DNA from: Parapedobacter sp964613725
GTDB taxonomy: Bacteria; Bacteroidota; Bacteroidia; Sphingobacteriales; Sphingobacteriaceae
DNA: 64,000 nt
Reading direction: 5' to 3'
Assembly: GCA_964613725.1 (NCBI GenBank)
Contig: CAZTJY010000002.1
Span: 1 to 64,000, forward strand
This document shows positions 44,917 through 54,400 of the stretch, one piece after another; position 1 is the stretch's first letter, and each line of letters starts with the position of its first letter. Position numbers and translations under genes: made by a program. Under the pieces are notes generated by a model. It was not told the DNA's origin and did not search any database. It saw only the letters and a program-made list of their open reading frames with translations.

Positions 44917-44947
44917 TTGGACCTGCCTTCAAACGGCGGTACCTTTG
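44917..44947 (+). promoter_or_regulatory. Promoter of the YceI gene
   Basis: TTG 44917-44919, a 20-bp spacer and a perfect TACCTTTG 44940-44947. The start near 44954 leaves an AT-rich leader of about 82 bases before ATG 45036. Confidence 0.75.
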
Positions 44948-45035
44948 TATCCTAACAAAATAACTTGCACGCGGGCTGGAAAATTTTGCACCGTTGATTA
45001 ATCAACTATTTTATCACAAAACAAATTTTATCATC

Positions 45036-45608
45036 ATGAAAAAAGGATTATTAGCTATCGCACTGCTTATCGCATCTACGGTTTTTGCCGCAGTGACACT
45101 CTGGACAAATGACGAGGCACACTCCCAGCTACAATTTACGGTGTCGCACCTCGGCCTTAGTGATGTTTCGGGCACATTCAATGATTTTGAAGTGAAGGTG
45201 AACGCAACCAAAGACAATTTCAGTGATGCGGTATTTGAACTGACCGCCCAGGTGGCCTCTATCGATACCCGCGTGGAAGCCCGCGACAACCACCTCAAAA
45301 GCCCCGATTTCTTTGATGCCGAGAAGTATCCGGTGATCACGTTTAAGAGTACGGCCATCAAAAAGAACGGAAAAGACACGTACTCCCTCACGGGTAACCT
45401 CACCATCAATGGTGTAACCAAATCGGTAACTACCGACCTGTGGTACCGGGGCAAATTGGTAGACGAAAAGACGGGTAAAGAAACCGTCGGCTTTCAACTC
45501 ACCGGTGAAATCAAGCGTTCCGACTTTCATGTGGGGGATGGATTCGCCGAGCCGATGATCAGCGACGTCGTACGCATAAAGGCGGACGGCGAATTTGTGA
45601 AACAATAA
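45036..45608 (+). CDS. YceI-family periplasmic lipocalin-like protein
   Basis: A 190-residue protein from ATG 45036 with a signal peptide (1-19). The YceI barrel is typical: HSQLQFTVSHLGLSDVSGTF, DARV-type VEARDNHLKSPDFFDAEKYP, TFKSTAIKKNG and LTINGVTKSV. Members bind long isoprenoid chains in the periplasm and are often induced by stress or low oxygen-type signals. A TPS-like hairpin follows (45639-45677). The upstream FNR box makes the Crp/Fnr protein a likely direct activator. Confidence 0.92.
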   Translation: MKKGLLAIALLIASTVFAAVTLWTNDEAHSQLQFTVSHLGLSDVSGTFNDFEVKVNATKDNFSDAVFELTAQVASIDTRVEARDNHLKSPDFFDAEKYPVITFKSTAIKKNGKDTYSLTGNLTINGVTKSVTTDLWYRGKLVDEKTGKETVGFQLTGEIKRSDFHVGDGFAEPMISDVVRIKADGEFVKQ

Positions 45609-45638
45609 GCAACATATAACATCACCTTTACCCGTATG

Positions 45639-45682
45639 GGCGGACGGCGTGGTGCACGGCACGGAGCCGGATCCGCCTTTCT
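45639..45682 (+). terminator. Possible terminator after YceI
   Basis: GGCGGA (45639-45644) pairs with TCCGCC (45672-45677), followed by TTTCT. The long G/C-rich loop can pair further. It is weaker than the one at 32958. Confidence 0.4.
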
Positions 45683-45690
45683 ATTGATTG

Positions 45691-46572
45691 ATGATAATGA
45701 AAAGAAAGGAGTTTCTGGAAATGATGGTCATACCCGTAGGGACCGCAGCGGGGCTACGTAGCTTGAGCCGCCTTAATGATCGCCTCCCCGCAACCGAAAA
45801 GATGCCGGTATTATTCATAGGCCATGGTTCACCCATGAACGGCATAATCGACAATCCGTTCAGTCAGGGATGGATGGCTATGGCGAAACAGCTTCCCCGC
45901 CCAAAGGCAGTGCTCGTGGTGTCTGCCCATTGGGAAACCAAAGGCACCTTTATCACCGCGATGGATAACCCCAAAACCATCCACGATTTCGGCGGTTTCC
46001 CCAAGGCGCTGTATGAGGTGCAATACCCCGCTCCCGGCGACCCCCAACTGGCTGCCGAAACAGCCAAAATGATACAGTCTGCGCCTGTGGGGCTCGATCA
46101 TGAATGGGGGCTCGACCACGGTGCGTGGACCGTGGTGCGCCACATGTACCCCGACGCCAGCATACCGGTGTTGCAACTGAGCATGGATTATAGCAAAGGT
46201 CCGCAATACCATTATGACCTGGCCAGCGAGCTGCACGGGCTTCGTCACAAAGGGGTGCTCATTGTCGGTAGCGGCAATATGGTGCACAACCTCCGCATGG
46301 TGGCGTGGGACAAGCTCGACCGCGACTATGGTTTTGACTGGGCACTGCAGATCAACGACACCTTCAAGCACCTGATTGCCGATGGCGACCACGAGCGCCT
46401 GGTCAACTATCGGCAACTGGGGCGCGAAGCACAACTGGCCGTACCGACGCCCGAACATTTCCTCCCATTATTGTACGTACTGGGCCTGACCAACACACAC
46501 GAAAATATTGCCTTCTTCAATGATAAACCCGTGGGTGGTTCGCTGACGATGACATCGGTAAAAATAGGCTAA
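45691..46572 (+). CDS. ygiD: DODA-type extradiol aromatic ring-opening dioxygenase (YgiD-like)
   Basis: A 293-residue protein of the LigB fold; ATG 45691 or 45697 are both possible. The metal-binding His set is visible: LFIGHGSPMNG, VVSAHWETKG, HDFGGFP and WGLDHGAWTV. E. coli YgiD is a zinc-dependent 4,5-DOPA extradiol dioxygenase. The N-terminus (KRKEFLEMMVIPVGTAAG) is longer than in YgiD and resembles a twin-arginine-like or lipid-anchor signal without the RR pair, so export is uncertain. Confidence 0.88.
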   Translation: MIMKRKEFLEMMVIPVGTAAGLRSLSRLNDRLPATEKMPVLFIGHGSPMNGIIDNPFSQGWMAMAKQLPRPKAVLVVSAHWETKGTFITAMDNPKTIHDFGGFPKALYEVQYPAPGDPQLAAETAKMIQSAPVGLDHEWGLDHGAWTVVRHMYPDASIPVLQLSMDYSKGPQYHYDLASELHGLRHKGVLIVGSGNMVHNLRMVAWDKLDRDYGFDWALQINDTFKHLIADGDHERLVNYRQLGREAQLAVPTPEHFLPLLYVLGLTNTHENIAFFNDKPVGGSLTMTSVKIG

Positions 46573-46647
46573 TTCCCTGCCGATGTCCATGCACTGGTGC
46601 CTTTCGGTTGACGGATTTATCGTATATTGCCTGCAAGTTCACACGCG

Positions 46648-47745
46648 ATGGCATCTCCTCCCCCATTGATCTACAAAACGGGCATCGCCGTCATCGGTGC
46701 GGGGCAGGCCGGCCTTTCTTCGGCCTTCCATCTCAAGCAATTGGGGCTTACGCCGGGGCGCGATTTCGTGGTGTTGGACCAATCGCCCCAGCCGGGTGGC
46801 GCTTGGCAGTACCGCTGGCCATCGCTCACGCTTAGAACGGCAAACGGCATACACGACCTGCCCGGCCTTCCCTTTGCGGAGACTGTTGCCGACACCCGTG
46901 CCGTGGAGGTATCAGCCCATAGCGCCGTGCCCCAATATTTCGGTGTCTACGAGCGTAAATTCAGCCTCCCGGTGTACCGTCCGATCAAGGTCATCGTGGT
47001 GTGCGAACGCGACGGGCGGCTGCGCATCGAAACCGACAAAGGCCTGTTCGCTGCCCAAGGGATAATCAACGCCACCGGAACCTGGGACACGCCATACGTC
47101 CCCGAATATCCGGGCGCATCCCTGTTCAAGGGCCAGCAGCTGCATACCCGCGATTACCAAACAGCAGCCGCATTCGCACGCAAGCACGTACTCATCGTGG
47201 GCGGTGGCATCTCAGCCATCCAGCTGCTCGACGAAATTTCGCAGGTAACGGACACCACGTGGGTAACCCGCCGTCCGCCACGGTTTGAACCGGGCCCATT
47301 TACTCCCGAACGGGACCGTGCGGCCGTAGCCCTAGTCGAAGAACGCGTGCGCCAAGGATTACCGCCAACGTCGGTAGTGTCCGTCACTGGCCTGCCCATC
47401 ACGCCGGCAATCGAAGCCATGCGCGCGCGTGGCGTGCTGAACCGCCAGCCGATGTTCAGTGAAATCATGTCTACCGGCGTACGGTGGTCCGACGGCCACA
47501 CATTAAAGGTAGATGTCATCCTCTGGTGCACGGGGTTCCGCAGTTCGCTTGACCACTTGATGCCATTGATGCTGCGCGAATCCACCGGGGGTATCATCAT
47601 GGCGGGTCGACTGGCCACCCAAGTGGCGAAAGACCCCCGCATCCATTTGGTGGGCTACGGCCCGTCCGCGTCGACCATCGGCGCCAACCGGGCCGGCCGT
47701 GCGGCAGCACAGGAGTTGACCCACCACCTCGGCATGGGTAAATGA
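46648..47745 (+). CDS. Flavin-dependent monooxygenase / FAD-NAD(P)-binding oxidoreductase
   Basis: A 365-residue enzyme from ATG 46648. The FAD-binding motif is VIGAGQAGLSSAFHL near residue 17, a second dinucleotide motif is LIVGGGISAIQLLDE near 190, and ATG-type NATGTWDTP plus ILWCTGFRSSLDHL close the fold. It is like YhiN/CzcO-type putative flavoproteins and Baeyer-Villiger/FMO relatives; the substrate is unknown. It follows the DODA-type gene by 75 bp and could share a detoxification role. Confidence 0.85.
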   Translation: MASPPPLIYKTGIAVIGAGQAGLSSAFHLKQLGLTPGRDFVVLDQSPQPGGAWQYRWPSLTLRTANGIHDLPGLPFAETVADTRAVEVSAHSAVPQYFGVYERKFSLPVYRPIKVIVVCERDGRLRIETDKGLFAAQGIINATGTWDTPYVPEYPGASLFKGQQLHTRDYQTAAAFARKHVLIVGGGISAIQLLDEISQVTDTTWVTRRPPRFEPGPFTPERDRAAVALVEERVRQGLPPTSVVSVTGLPITPAIEAMRARGVLNRQPMFSEIMSTGVRWSDGHTLKVDVILWCTGFRSSLDHLMPLMLRESTGGIIMAGRLATQVAKDPRIHLVGYGPSASTIGANRAGRAAAQELTHHLGMGK

Positions 47746-47808
47746 ACGATCAAGCCATAAAATTACCATGAAATTGATATTTTTACAGCCACAACAATAT
47801 GAAAAACA

Positions 47809-48669
47809 ATGGCATCAGGTTTCTTTGCAGTTTTAGATGATATTGCGGCGTTGATGGACGATGTGGCCGTAACCAGTAAGATCGCCACACGCAAGACCGC
47901 GGGCATACTGGGAGATGACCTGGCCGTCAACGCGGAAAAGGCAACGGGTTTCCTTGCATCGCGGGAACTGCCGGTGCTATGGGCCATCACCAAAGGGTCT
48001 TTCTTAAATAAACTGATCATTGTCCCGGTGGCCCTCCTATTGAATGCCTTTTTTCCGGCCGCTATTAAAATCATCCTCATCCTCGGTGGGTTTTACCTCG
48101 CTTATGAAGGGGTGGAGAAAATCATCGAGTTTCTATTCCATCGACCGAAAAAGGGGCATGAAGTAATCCAAGAGCAACGGGAGCAGCCGGTCGACGCCGA
48201 GAAGACGAAAATCAGATCGGCCATCACGACCGATTTCATCCTATCGGTAGAGATTGTCATCATCGCCCTTGGCACGGTGCTCGAAAAAAGCCTGCCCATC
48301 CAGATCCTGACAGTATCGGTCGTCGCCCTGCTGGCAACTGTCGGCGTATATGGCATCGTGGCCCTCATCGTGCGCATGGACGACGCCGGTCACCGCCTCA
48401 TCAAATATAGCAACGAAAAGGGCTGGCTCTCCACGCTGGGAAACTTGCTGGTGAAATCGTTACCCATTGTCATCAAAAGCTTGGCCGTGATCGGCACCAT
48501 TGCCCTGCTATTGGTTTCGGGGGGTATCTTTGTCCACAACATCGATTATTTCCACCACGTATTGACTGCCGTACCGTCCATCGTCAAGGAGTTGGCACTC
48601 GGTATTGCCGGCGGATTGATTGCGGTGGCGTTGGCGAGTATAGTGAAATGGATAGTTAAGAAGCGGTAG
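47809..48669 (+). CDS. DUF808 (YedI-like) inner-membrane protein
   Basis: A 286-residue membrane protein. The family start ASGFFAVLDDIAALMDDVAV is clear, followed by KTAGILGDDLAVNAEKATGF. About six membrane segments lie between 70 and 280, with a charged loop at 105-135. DUF808 proteins have no established function. A TATTTTTA element about 35 bases upstream may be the -7 box. Confidence 0.9.
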   Translation: MASGFFAVLDDIAALMDDVAVTSKIATRKTAGILGDDLAVNAEKATGFLASRELPVLWAITKGSFLNKLIIVPVALLLNAFFPAAIKIILILGGFYLAYEGVEKIIEFLFHRPKKGHEVIQEQREQPVDAEKTKIRSAITTDFILSVEIVIIALGTVLEKSLPIQILTVSVVALLATVGVYGIVALIVRMDDAGHRLIKYSNEKGWLSTLGNLLVKSLPIVIKSLAVIGTIALLLVSGGIFVHNIDYFHHVLTAVPSIVKELALGIAGGLIAVALASIVKWIVKKR

Positions 48670-48730
48670 AAAGCATGGTTATTTGATACGTGGCCCCGGA
48701 AAGGACGACCTGATTTGCGAAAATTATCGC

Positions 48731-48738
48731 TATCTTTG
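48731..48738 (+). promoter_or_regulatory. -7 element of the Rrf2 gene
   Basis: A perfect TATCTTTG; the start near 48745 leaves about 22 bases to ATG 48767. A TTTG lies 13 bp upstream, too close for a normal -33. Confidence 0.5.
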
Positions 48739-48766
48739 TTAGTTGAGAAACCAGTAGAAGTCAGGG

Positions 48767-49182
48767 ATGTTATCCAAAAAAACCAAATACGCCATCAAGG
48801 CACTGATTGTATTAGGCCGGAACTACGGCAAGGAGCCCATGCAGATCCAACGTATCGCAGAGGCCGAACGTATCCCCAAGAAGTTCCTCGAACAGATCCT
48901 GCTGGAAATGCGCAACGCGGGCATCTTATACAGTAAAAAAGGAGCTGGGGGTGGATATAGCCTCAATAAGGCCCCAGAAGACATCCGTCTTTCACAGGTC
49001 ATGCGCCTTATCGACGGCCCTATTGCTTTACTGCCCTGCGTAAGCCTCAATTTCTACCGTAAATGCGACGAGTGCAAAGAGGAGGAAGTGTGTGGCATCC
49101 GCGATACCTTCGTCGACGTGCGCGATGCGATGCTGCAAATCCTCAACGATACCAGCGTAGCAGACATCATCAACAAGGAGAA
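48767..49182 (+). CDS. Rrf2-family transcriptional regulator (3' end lost in gap)
   Basis: About 138 residues are readable before the N run; the family is about 140-150, so almost all is present. Winged HTH: LSKKTKYAIKALIVLGRNYG, QRIAEAERIPKKFLEQILLE and SKKGAGGGYSLNK. A Cys cluster C-x8-C-x2-C-x5-C (CVSLNFYRKCDECKEEEVCG) sits where IscR and NsrR bind an iron-sulfur cluster, so redox or iron-sulfur sensing is possible. It is convergent with the symporter across the gap. Confidence 0.9.
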
Positions 49183-49282
49183 NNNNNNNNNNNNNNNNNN
49201 NNNNNNNNNNNNNNNNNNNNNNNNNNNNNNNNNNNNNNNNNNNNNNNNNNNNNNNNNNNNNNNNNNNNNNNNNNNNNNNNNN
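49183..49282. other. Assembly gap (100 N)
   Basis: Exactly 100 N, the usual placeholder for a gap of unknown size. It cuts the 3' ends of both convergent genes; whole genes could be hidden here. Confidence 0.99.
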
Positions 49283-50547
49283 AAGAGCCCCAACAACGGC
49301 CCGTATGTATAGCTGGCAGCCGTAAAGATGGCGTTAACGACCGAATCGTTATTGATGACCCGAAACACGAGGATGACCAATAGCATCACAATCGAAAAAC
49401 CGAAATGCACGCGATTGCGTGTACGCACCAATACGCGATCGTTGGGATTGGCTTTTTTATTGAAGTTGAGGAAATCGACGCAAAACGAAGTGGTGAGCGC
49501 GGTCAATGCCGAGTCCGTGGTGGCAAACGTAGCGGCAGTGAGCCCCATCATAAACACGATGCCCGGCAAAATGGCCAAATGGTGAAGGGCAATCTCCGGA
49601 TACAGGTAATCCGGCGTGGGCATGCTGGCTACGTCTATCCCGTTCTGGCCGGCGTAAATATACAGCAAAGCGCCCACCGATAGGAAAAAGAGGTTGATGA
49701 CCACGAAGATGCCCGTAAAGGTGAGCATATTCTTCTGGGCCTCACCGATGGTCTTCATACTGAGGTTCTTCTGCATGAGGTCCTGGTCCAGCCCGGTCAT
49801 GGCAACCGTAACGAATATACCGCCAAGGAAATGCTTCCAGAAGTGGATGCGGTCGCCGAGCAGGTCATCCCAAAAGAAAATCTTGGAGTAGCTGCTTTCC
49901 TTCACCGTTTCAACGGTCTCCAGCAAGCCCAAGCCCAAGCTGTCGGCCATAAAGTAAATGGATAGGATAACCGCCAGTACCAAAAAAAAGGTCTGCATCA
50001 TATCGGTGATGATGATGGTTTTTAGCCCCCCTTTGTTGGTGTACAACCAGATGAGCAATAGGCACAGCGCAATGGTAACGGCAAAGGGCACATTCCACGC
50101 ATCAAAGATAAACCATTGCAGGATGATGGCCACCAAATAAAGGCGGAAGGCCGATCCGATGGTGCGCGACACCAGGAAAATCATAGCACCCGTCTTATAG
50201 CTCCGGTGACCGAGGCGCTCCTCCAAATAGGTATAGATGGAAGTAAGGTTCATCCGGTAATACAGTGGCAACAGCACATAGGCGATGATGATGAACCCGA
50301 CGGCATTGCCGAGGATGAACTGGAAATAGCCGAAGTCGCTATTTCCCACCGCCCCCGGAACGGAGATGAACGTTACGCCCGACAGGGCGGTGCCGATCAT
50401 CCCGAACGCTACCATATACCATTTGGCGTTGCGGTTGGCCACGAAAAACGTGGCGTTATCGGCCGACTTGCGTGAGGTGAGGTATGCCACGCCAAGCAGC
50501 AGGCTGAAATAAACGACCAGAAAGATAAGGAGGACAGCAGGTGTCAT
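49283..50547 (-). CDS. Sodium:solute symporter (SSS family), 3' end lost in gap
   Basis: About 421 residues are readable of a usual 500 or so. Start ATG 50547. SSS features are a periplasmic N-terminus, LTSRKSADNATFFVANRNAK, GTALSGVTFISVPGAV, GGLKTIIITDMMQTFFLVLA and MTGLDQDLMQKNL, with at least eleven membrane segments. It starts 14 bp after the MurQ stop, so both are in one operon. In Tannerella forsythia an SSS-type protein (MurT) imports MurNAc beside MurK and MurQ. By this context MurNAc or a related amino sugar is the probable substrate here; sialic-acid-like substrates are the alternative. Confidence 0.88.
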
Positions 50548-50561
50548 GGGTGTTCTTGAAA

Positions 50562-51377
50562 TTAATGGTCCGTTACGCGCGAATGTTCAATCGCTTTGCG
50601 CACGCTACCGTGCTTTTCCAGTAAATCCGACGCGGTCTGCGCATCAATGCCGGTTTCCTCCATGATGATACGGATCCCCCGACTAAATAGTTTGTTGTTG
50701 GTCAGTTGCATATCGACCATTTTGTTCCCTTTTACACGGCCCAGTTGGATCATCACCGTGGTACTGATCATGTTGAGCACAAGCTTCTGCGCGGTGCCGG
50801 CTTTCATGCGGGTAGAGCCGGTGACAAACTCGGGGCCTACGATGACCTCGATAGGATATGTGGCGGCCTCTGCGATAGACGTACCGGCGTTGCAAACAAT
50901 ACATCCTGTAACGAGCCCGGCGTCGTTGGCCTGCTTGATGGCGCCCAGTACATAAGGCGTGCCGCCGGATGCGGCGATACCCACTACAACGTCTTTACTG
51001 TTGATGCCATGCTCCTGCAGGTCAATCCACGCCTGCTCCAGGTCGTCCTCTGCAAACTCAACGGCCTTGCGGATGGCCGTGTCGCCACCGGCGATAATGC
51101 CGATGATCCAATCGTAGGGTACCCCGAATGTAGGGGGGCACTCCGAAGCATCGAGGATACCCAGCCGACCGCTGGTACCGGCACCGATATAGAACAACCG
51201 CCCACCGGCCTTCATGGAAGCCACGGCGGCTTCGATGAGCTGTTCGATCTGGGGGATGGCCCGTTGTACGGCCAGCGCCACCGTCTGGTCTTCGTTATTG
51301 ATGTTGGCCAGTAACTCACCAACCGTCATCTGGTCCAAGTCTTGATAATTCGATTCTTTCTCCGTCGTATTTGTCAT
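50562..51377 (-). CDS. murQ: N-acetylmuramic acid 6-phosphate etherase
   Basis: A 271-residue SIS-fold enzyme from ATG 51377. MurQ cleaves the lactyl ether of MurNAc-6-P to give GlcNAc-6-P and D-lactate. Signatures: GAGTSGRLGILDASECPPTF with the conserved Glu, GIIAGGDTAIRKAVEFAEDD, and GPEFVTGSTRMKAGTAQKLV. The family-normal C-terminal helical part ends ASDLLEKHGSVRKAIEH. It sits between the large fusion gene and the symporter on the minus strand. The matching kinase (MurK/AnmK type) is not in view and could lie in or beyond the gap. Confidence 0.97.
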   Translation of the reverse strand: MTNTTEKESNYQDLDQMTVGELLANINNEDQTVALAVQRAIPQIEQLIEAAVASMKAGGRLFYIGAGTSGRLGILDASECPPTFGVPYDWIIGIIAGGDTAIRKAVEFAEDDLEQAWIDLQEHGINSKDVVVGIAASGGTPYVLGAIKQANDAGLVTGCIVCNAGTSIAEAATYPIEVIVGPEFVTGSTRMKAGTAQKLVLNMISTTVMIQLGRVKGNKMVDMQLTNNKLFSRGIRIIMEETGIDAQTASDLLEKHGSVRKAIEHSRVTDH

Positions 51378-51496
51378 CTCGCTCTCGTTGTTTTTATTGT
51401 AATGCCATGCACTCGCTTTGGCCATCCAAAATGTCGTTAAAGTAAAGAAAAAACGATTAGAAATTATGGAAATAATTCATCTATCCGTTTAAACGC

Positions 51497-54400
51497 CTAC
51501 TTTTCCCGCCGCGCCTCCTCACGCGCCTGCTGCTCTTTGGCAGCCAACAGGTAAACCAGCGATGCCGTACCATCCATGGTCGGTTCGTTGGTACTGTAGT
51601 CGCCATAATCATCGTGGTACACGGCCAGATCTGATTGGAACGGCGCATGGGCGTCGGGCTTGGTCAACCGGATGCCGATCAGATTGTTGAATATACTGCC
51701 AAAAACCGGGCCATCCACCAAGCCCCCATCGATCGGAAAATTTTCCTGGTGGGTAAAAGCCGAGTGTGGGTCGGTGGGCGTATCGCCCCACGCCGGCAGG
51801 CCATACACCATGCTCGTGCCCCACGGGTTACAGCCGAATAGCCAGTCGAAGTTGGCTTGCTCCAGCTGCGCGTAGGTGTCATCGTGTGCCAGTTCGCGGT
51901 ACCATTGGCATTGGATGGCAAAGGCGGTGGTGAGGTTGTTGCTGCACCATATGAAAGGCACCCCGCGGTAGAATGCATTCTGGCCAGCGCGCGCCCACAC
52001 CTGCTCGATGCCTTGGCGGTAGTAGTCGATTACCTCGTCGCGCTGGCTGCCCTCCAGGTGCTGGGCCAGCTCGCGGTGCCCCAAGTTGATGAAGGGATAC
52101 CATTGGTAGTGTGCCGCCGTGTCGTTCGCCATCCAGGGTGTTACATGTTCCTGTTTCGCATAGCTAAGGGCCTCCTGCAGGAAGTGCCCTTCGCCAGTGG
52201 CCTGCCACTGGGTGGCAGCCGCCAACGCCATGTCGTCCACCCAATTGTCTTCCGCATAGATGTAGGGCGATTTCACTGAAGCCGTCTGTGTAACACCGGG
52301 CTTTATATTCGCAAAATCATACGCCGTCGTGGCCTTGCCGCGCAGCAGCTGGGCATAGGCCGGATTGATCGGCTGGAAAATAGTACTTCCCAAATTGAAG
52401 GCGCTCGTGAACTTGGCTGCGGTAGAGCTGGTACCCGTGGTGTTGTTCATGAACTTGCCTCGTTGCTGTGGCTCACCGCTCACAAAATATACCGGCCGTT
52501 CGTAGCCGCGGCCGTAAAAATCGTCCTCGCCCGGCATGCGCATACCAGCGTGGTCCCTGTCGTCTGCGATCTGGTTGAACAACAGCTGGGGTTCCGGATG
52601 CATTTTCAGTAGCCAGTCCAGTCCCCATTTGGCTTCATCCAGCACGTCGGCCAGGCCGTTGCTGCCTTTCAGTCCATTGGCTTGTTTATCGTCTTCAAAC
52701 ACGTCGGGGAAATCGCGGTAAGCGGCCAGGAGGTGATACGTCGCGTTGGCCGACGTGGTGGAATACTGCAAATAGTCGGATGCGTCGTGCCAGCCACCCG
52801 CCACATCGATGTGGGTACTGTCAGGCAGGCCGGCAGCTGCGGCGTATAGTGTGAACCCGTCATGGGTATGGCAGCTATCCTGCAGAAACGGATTAAACAG
52901 CGTGCGCTGCTGCCGCATGTAGCGAAGCGCGAAATCGGCCGCACCGTCATACACATCGGCCGCGATGCGGAATTTCGGCGAGCGCGCCCCATCCACCTCG
53001 AGGTAATACGTGCCGGTGTCGGCGTGTGCCGAAAAGTCTAGCCGGTAGGAGGTACGGAACGGACCGTAGGCCCCGAAGTCCTTCCCGGTACGCGCCGTAT
53101 AAGTCGTTTCACCAGTATGGGCATCGATAAGCGAAAACCTCCGGAAACGCTGCTTACCTTTGCTGCCTAGCACGGCTATCTTGATGCCCTGGGGGGTGTA
53201 ACCCAGTTGGTTGATGCGTATCCAAGCTCGCTTTTCGAGATCGCCGTACGCCAGGCATACCACCTTACCGTCCATGGTGCTTGCAACCAGCCGCTGTTTG
53301 TTGAGCGGGAGCATGGGGTTTACCATGGCATTGGATAGTTTATATTGCCAAGCCACCCCGCCGCTGGCAGCGTCTAGGCCGCTCACCAGGCCCGAATGGC
53401 TGGGCACGAACACCTGCCCGTTGCTGGCAGCGATGGCCGAGGGGGTAAGCTCATAGGGCAGCTGCAGGGCCGACCGCCAGTCGATCTGCATGGAATCGGC
53501 CGTGGTGGAAATGCCCAACACCTGGCCGTCCATCGTCTTCACATACACGAGCTTACCGTCTTCCGATAAGCCCATGGATTCACGGACACGGATGCTGTCG
53601 ATTTTCTTGCGCCATACTTCCGCACCGGTGCGCGCATCCAACGCGGTCATGTACCGATCGGGCGCCACGATAAACACGCGGCCATTGGCCCCTACGGGGT
53701 AGCAGGCCGCCGGTGAGAGCATGCGACTGGAAGCACCGTTGGACCACTCCCATTTCAGGTGGCCATCGGTCGGATCGAGCGCGTAGAAACCGTTGCCCCA
53801 TGAGCCGAAGTACAGCGTGTTGTCATACAAGAGCGGTTTGCCGGACACGTAGCCTTTCACGGCATCGAACGACCAACGCAGCTGGCCCGACTTGATGTCG
53901 ATGGCGCGAAACACGCCATCGGAGGCACCGATATAAGCGACGCCTTTGTGCACTAACGGCGAACCCAGCACCGCTTTTTCCGTAGCGTACTGCCACCGCT
54001 CTTTGCCGGTTTCGGCGTCCAAGCCGTAGATATGGCGGTCGGTAGAACCCACCACCACGTAGTCTTTCCATACCGCTGGGGTGGAATATACTTTGCCGCC
54101 CGTTTGGAAGGCCCACGCTTTACGGCCGGTCTGCGCGTCGAGCGCATAAACCTGCCCGTCGGTATTGGCTGTTATCACGAGCTGCTTGTAGGCAGCCAGT
54201 CCGGCACCGATATCGCTATCGTCTTGGAACGACCATACCTCGCGCACGGCGGCATGCCGCGTATTCACGTCGTAGCTGGGCCGGTGATAGTAGCGGCGTT
54301 CCGATTTGAAATGGTGGTTTACCAAGGGAATGGTCGCCCATGCGGTTTGCGTACCCACGCCTGGGTTGCGCTCCTGGTAGGTGGCTTGACCATTTCCGAT

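Noticed and set aside
49054..50547. Continuous frame of the symporter running through the N run
   Set aside because: Translation through N has no meaning. The part left of the gap is antisense to Rrf2, so the symporter is ended at 49283.
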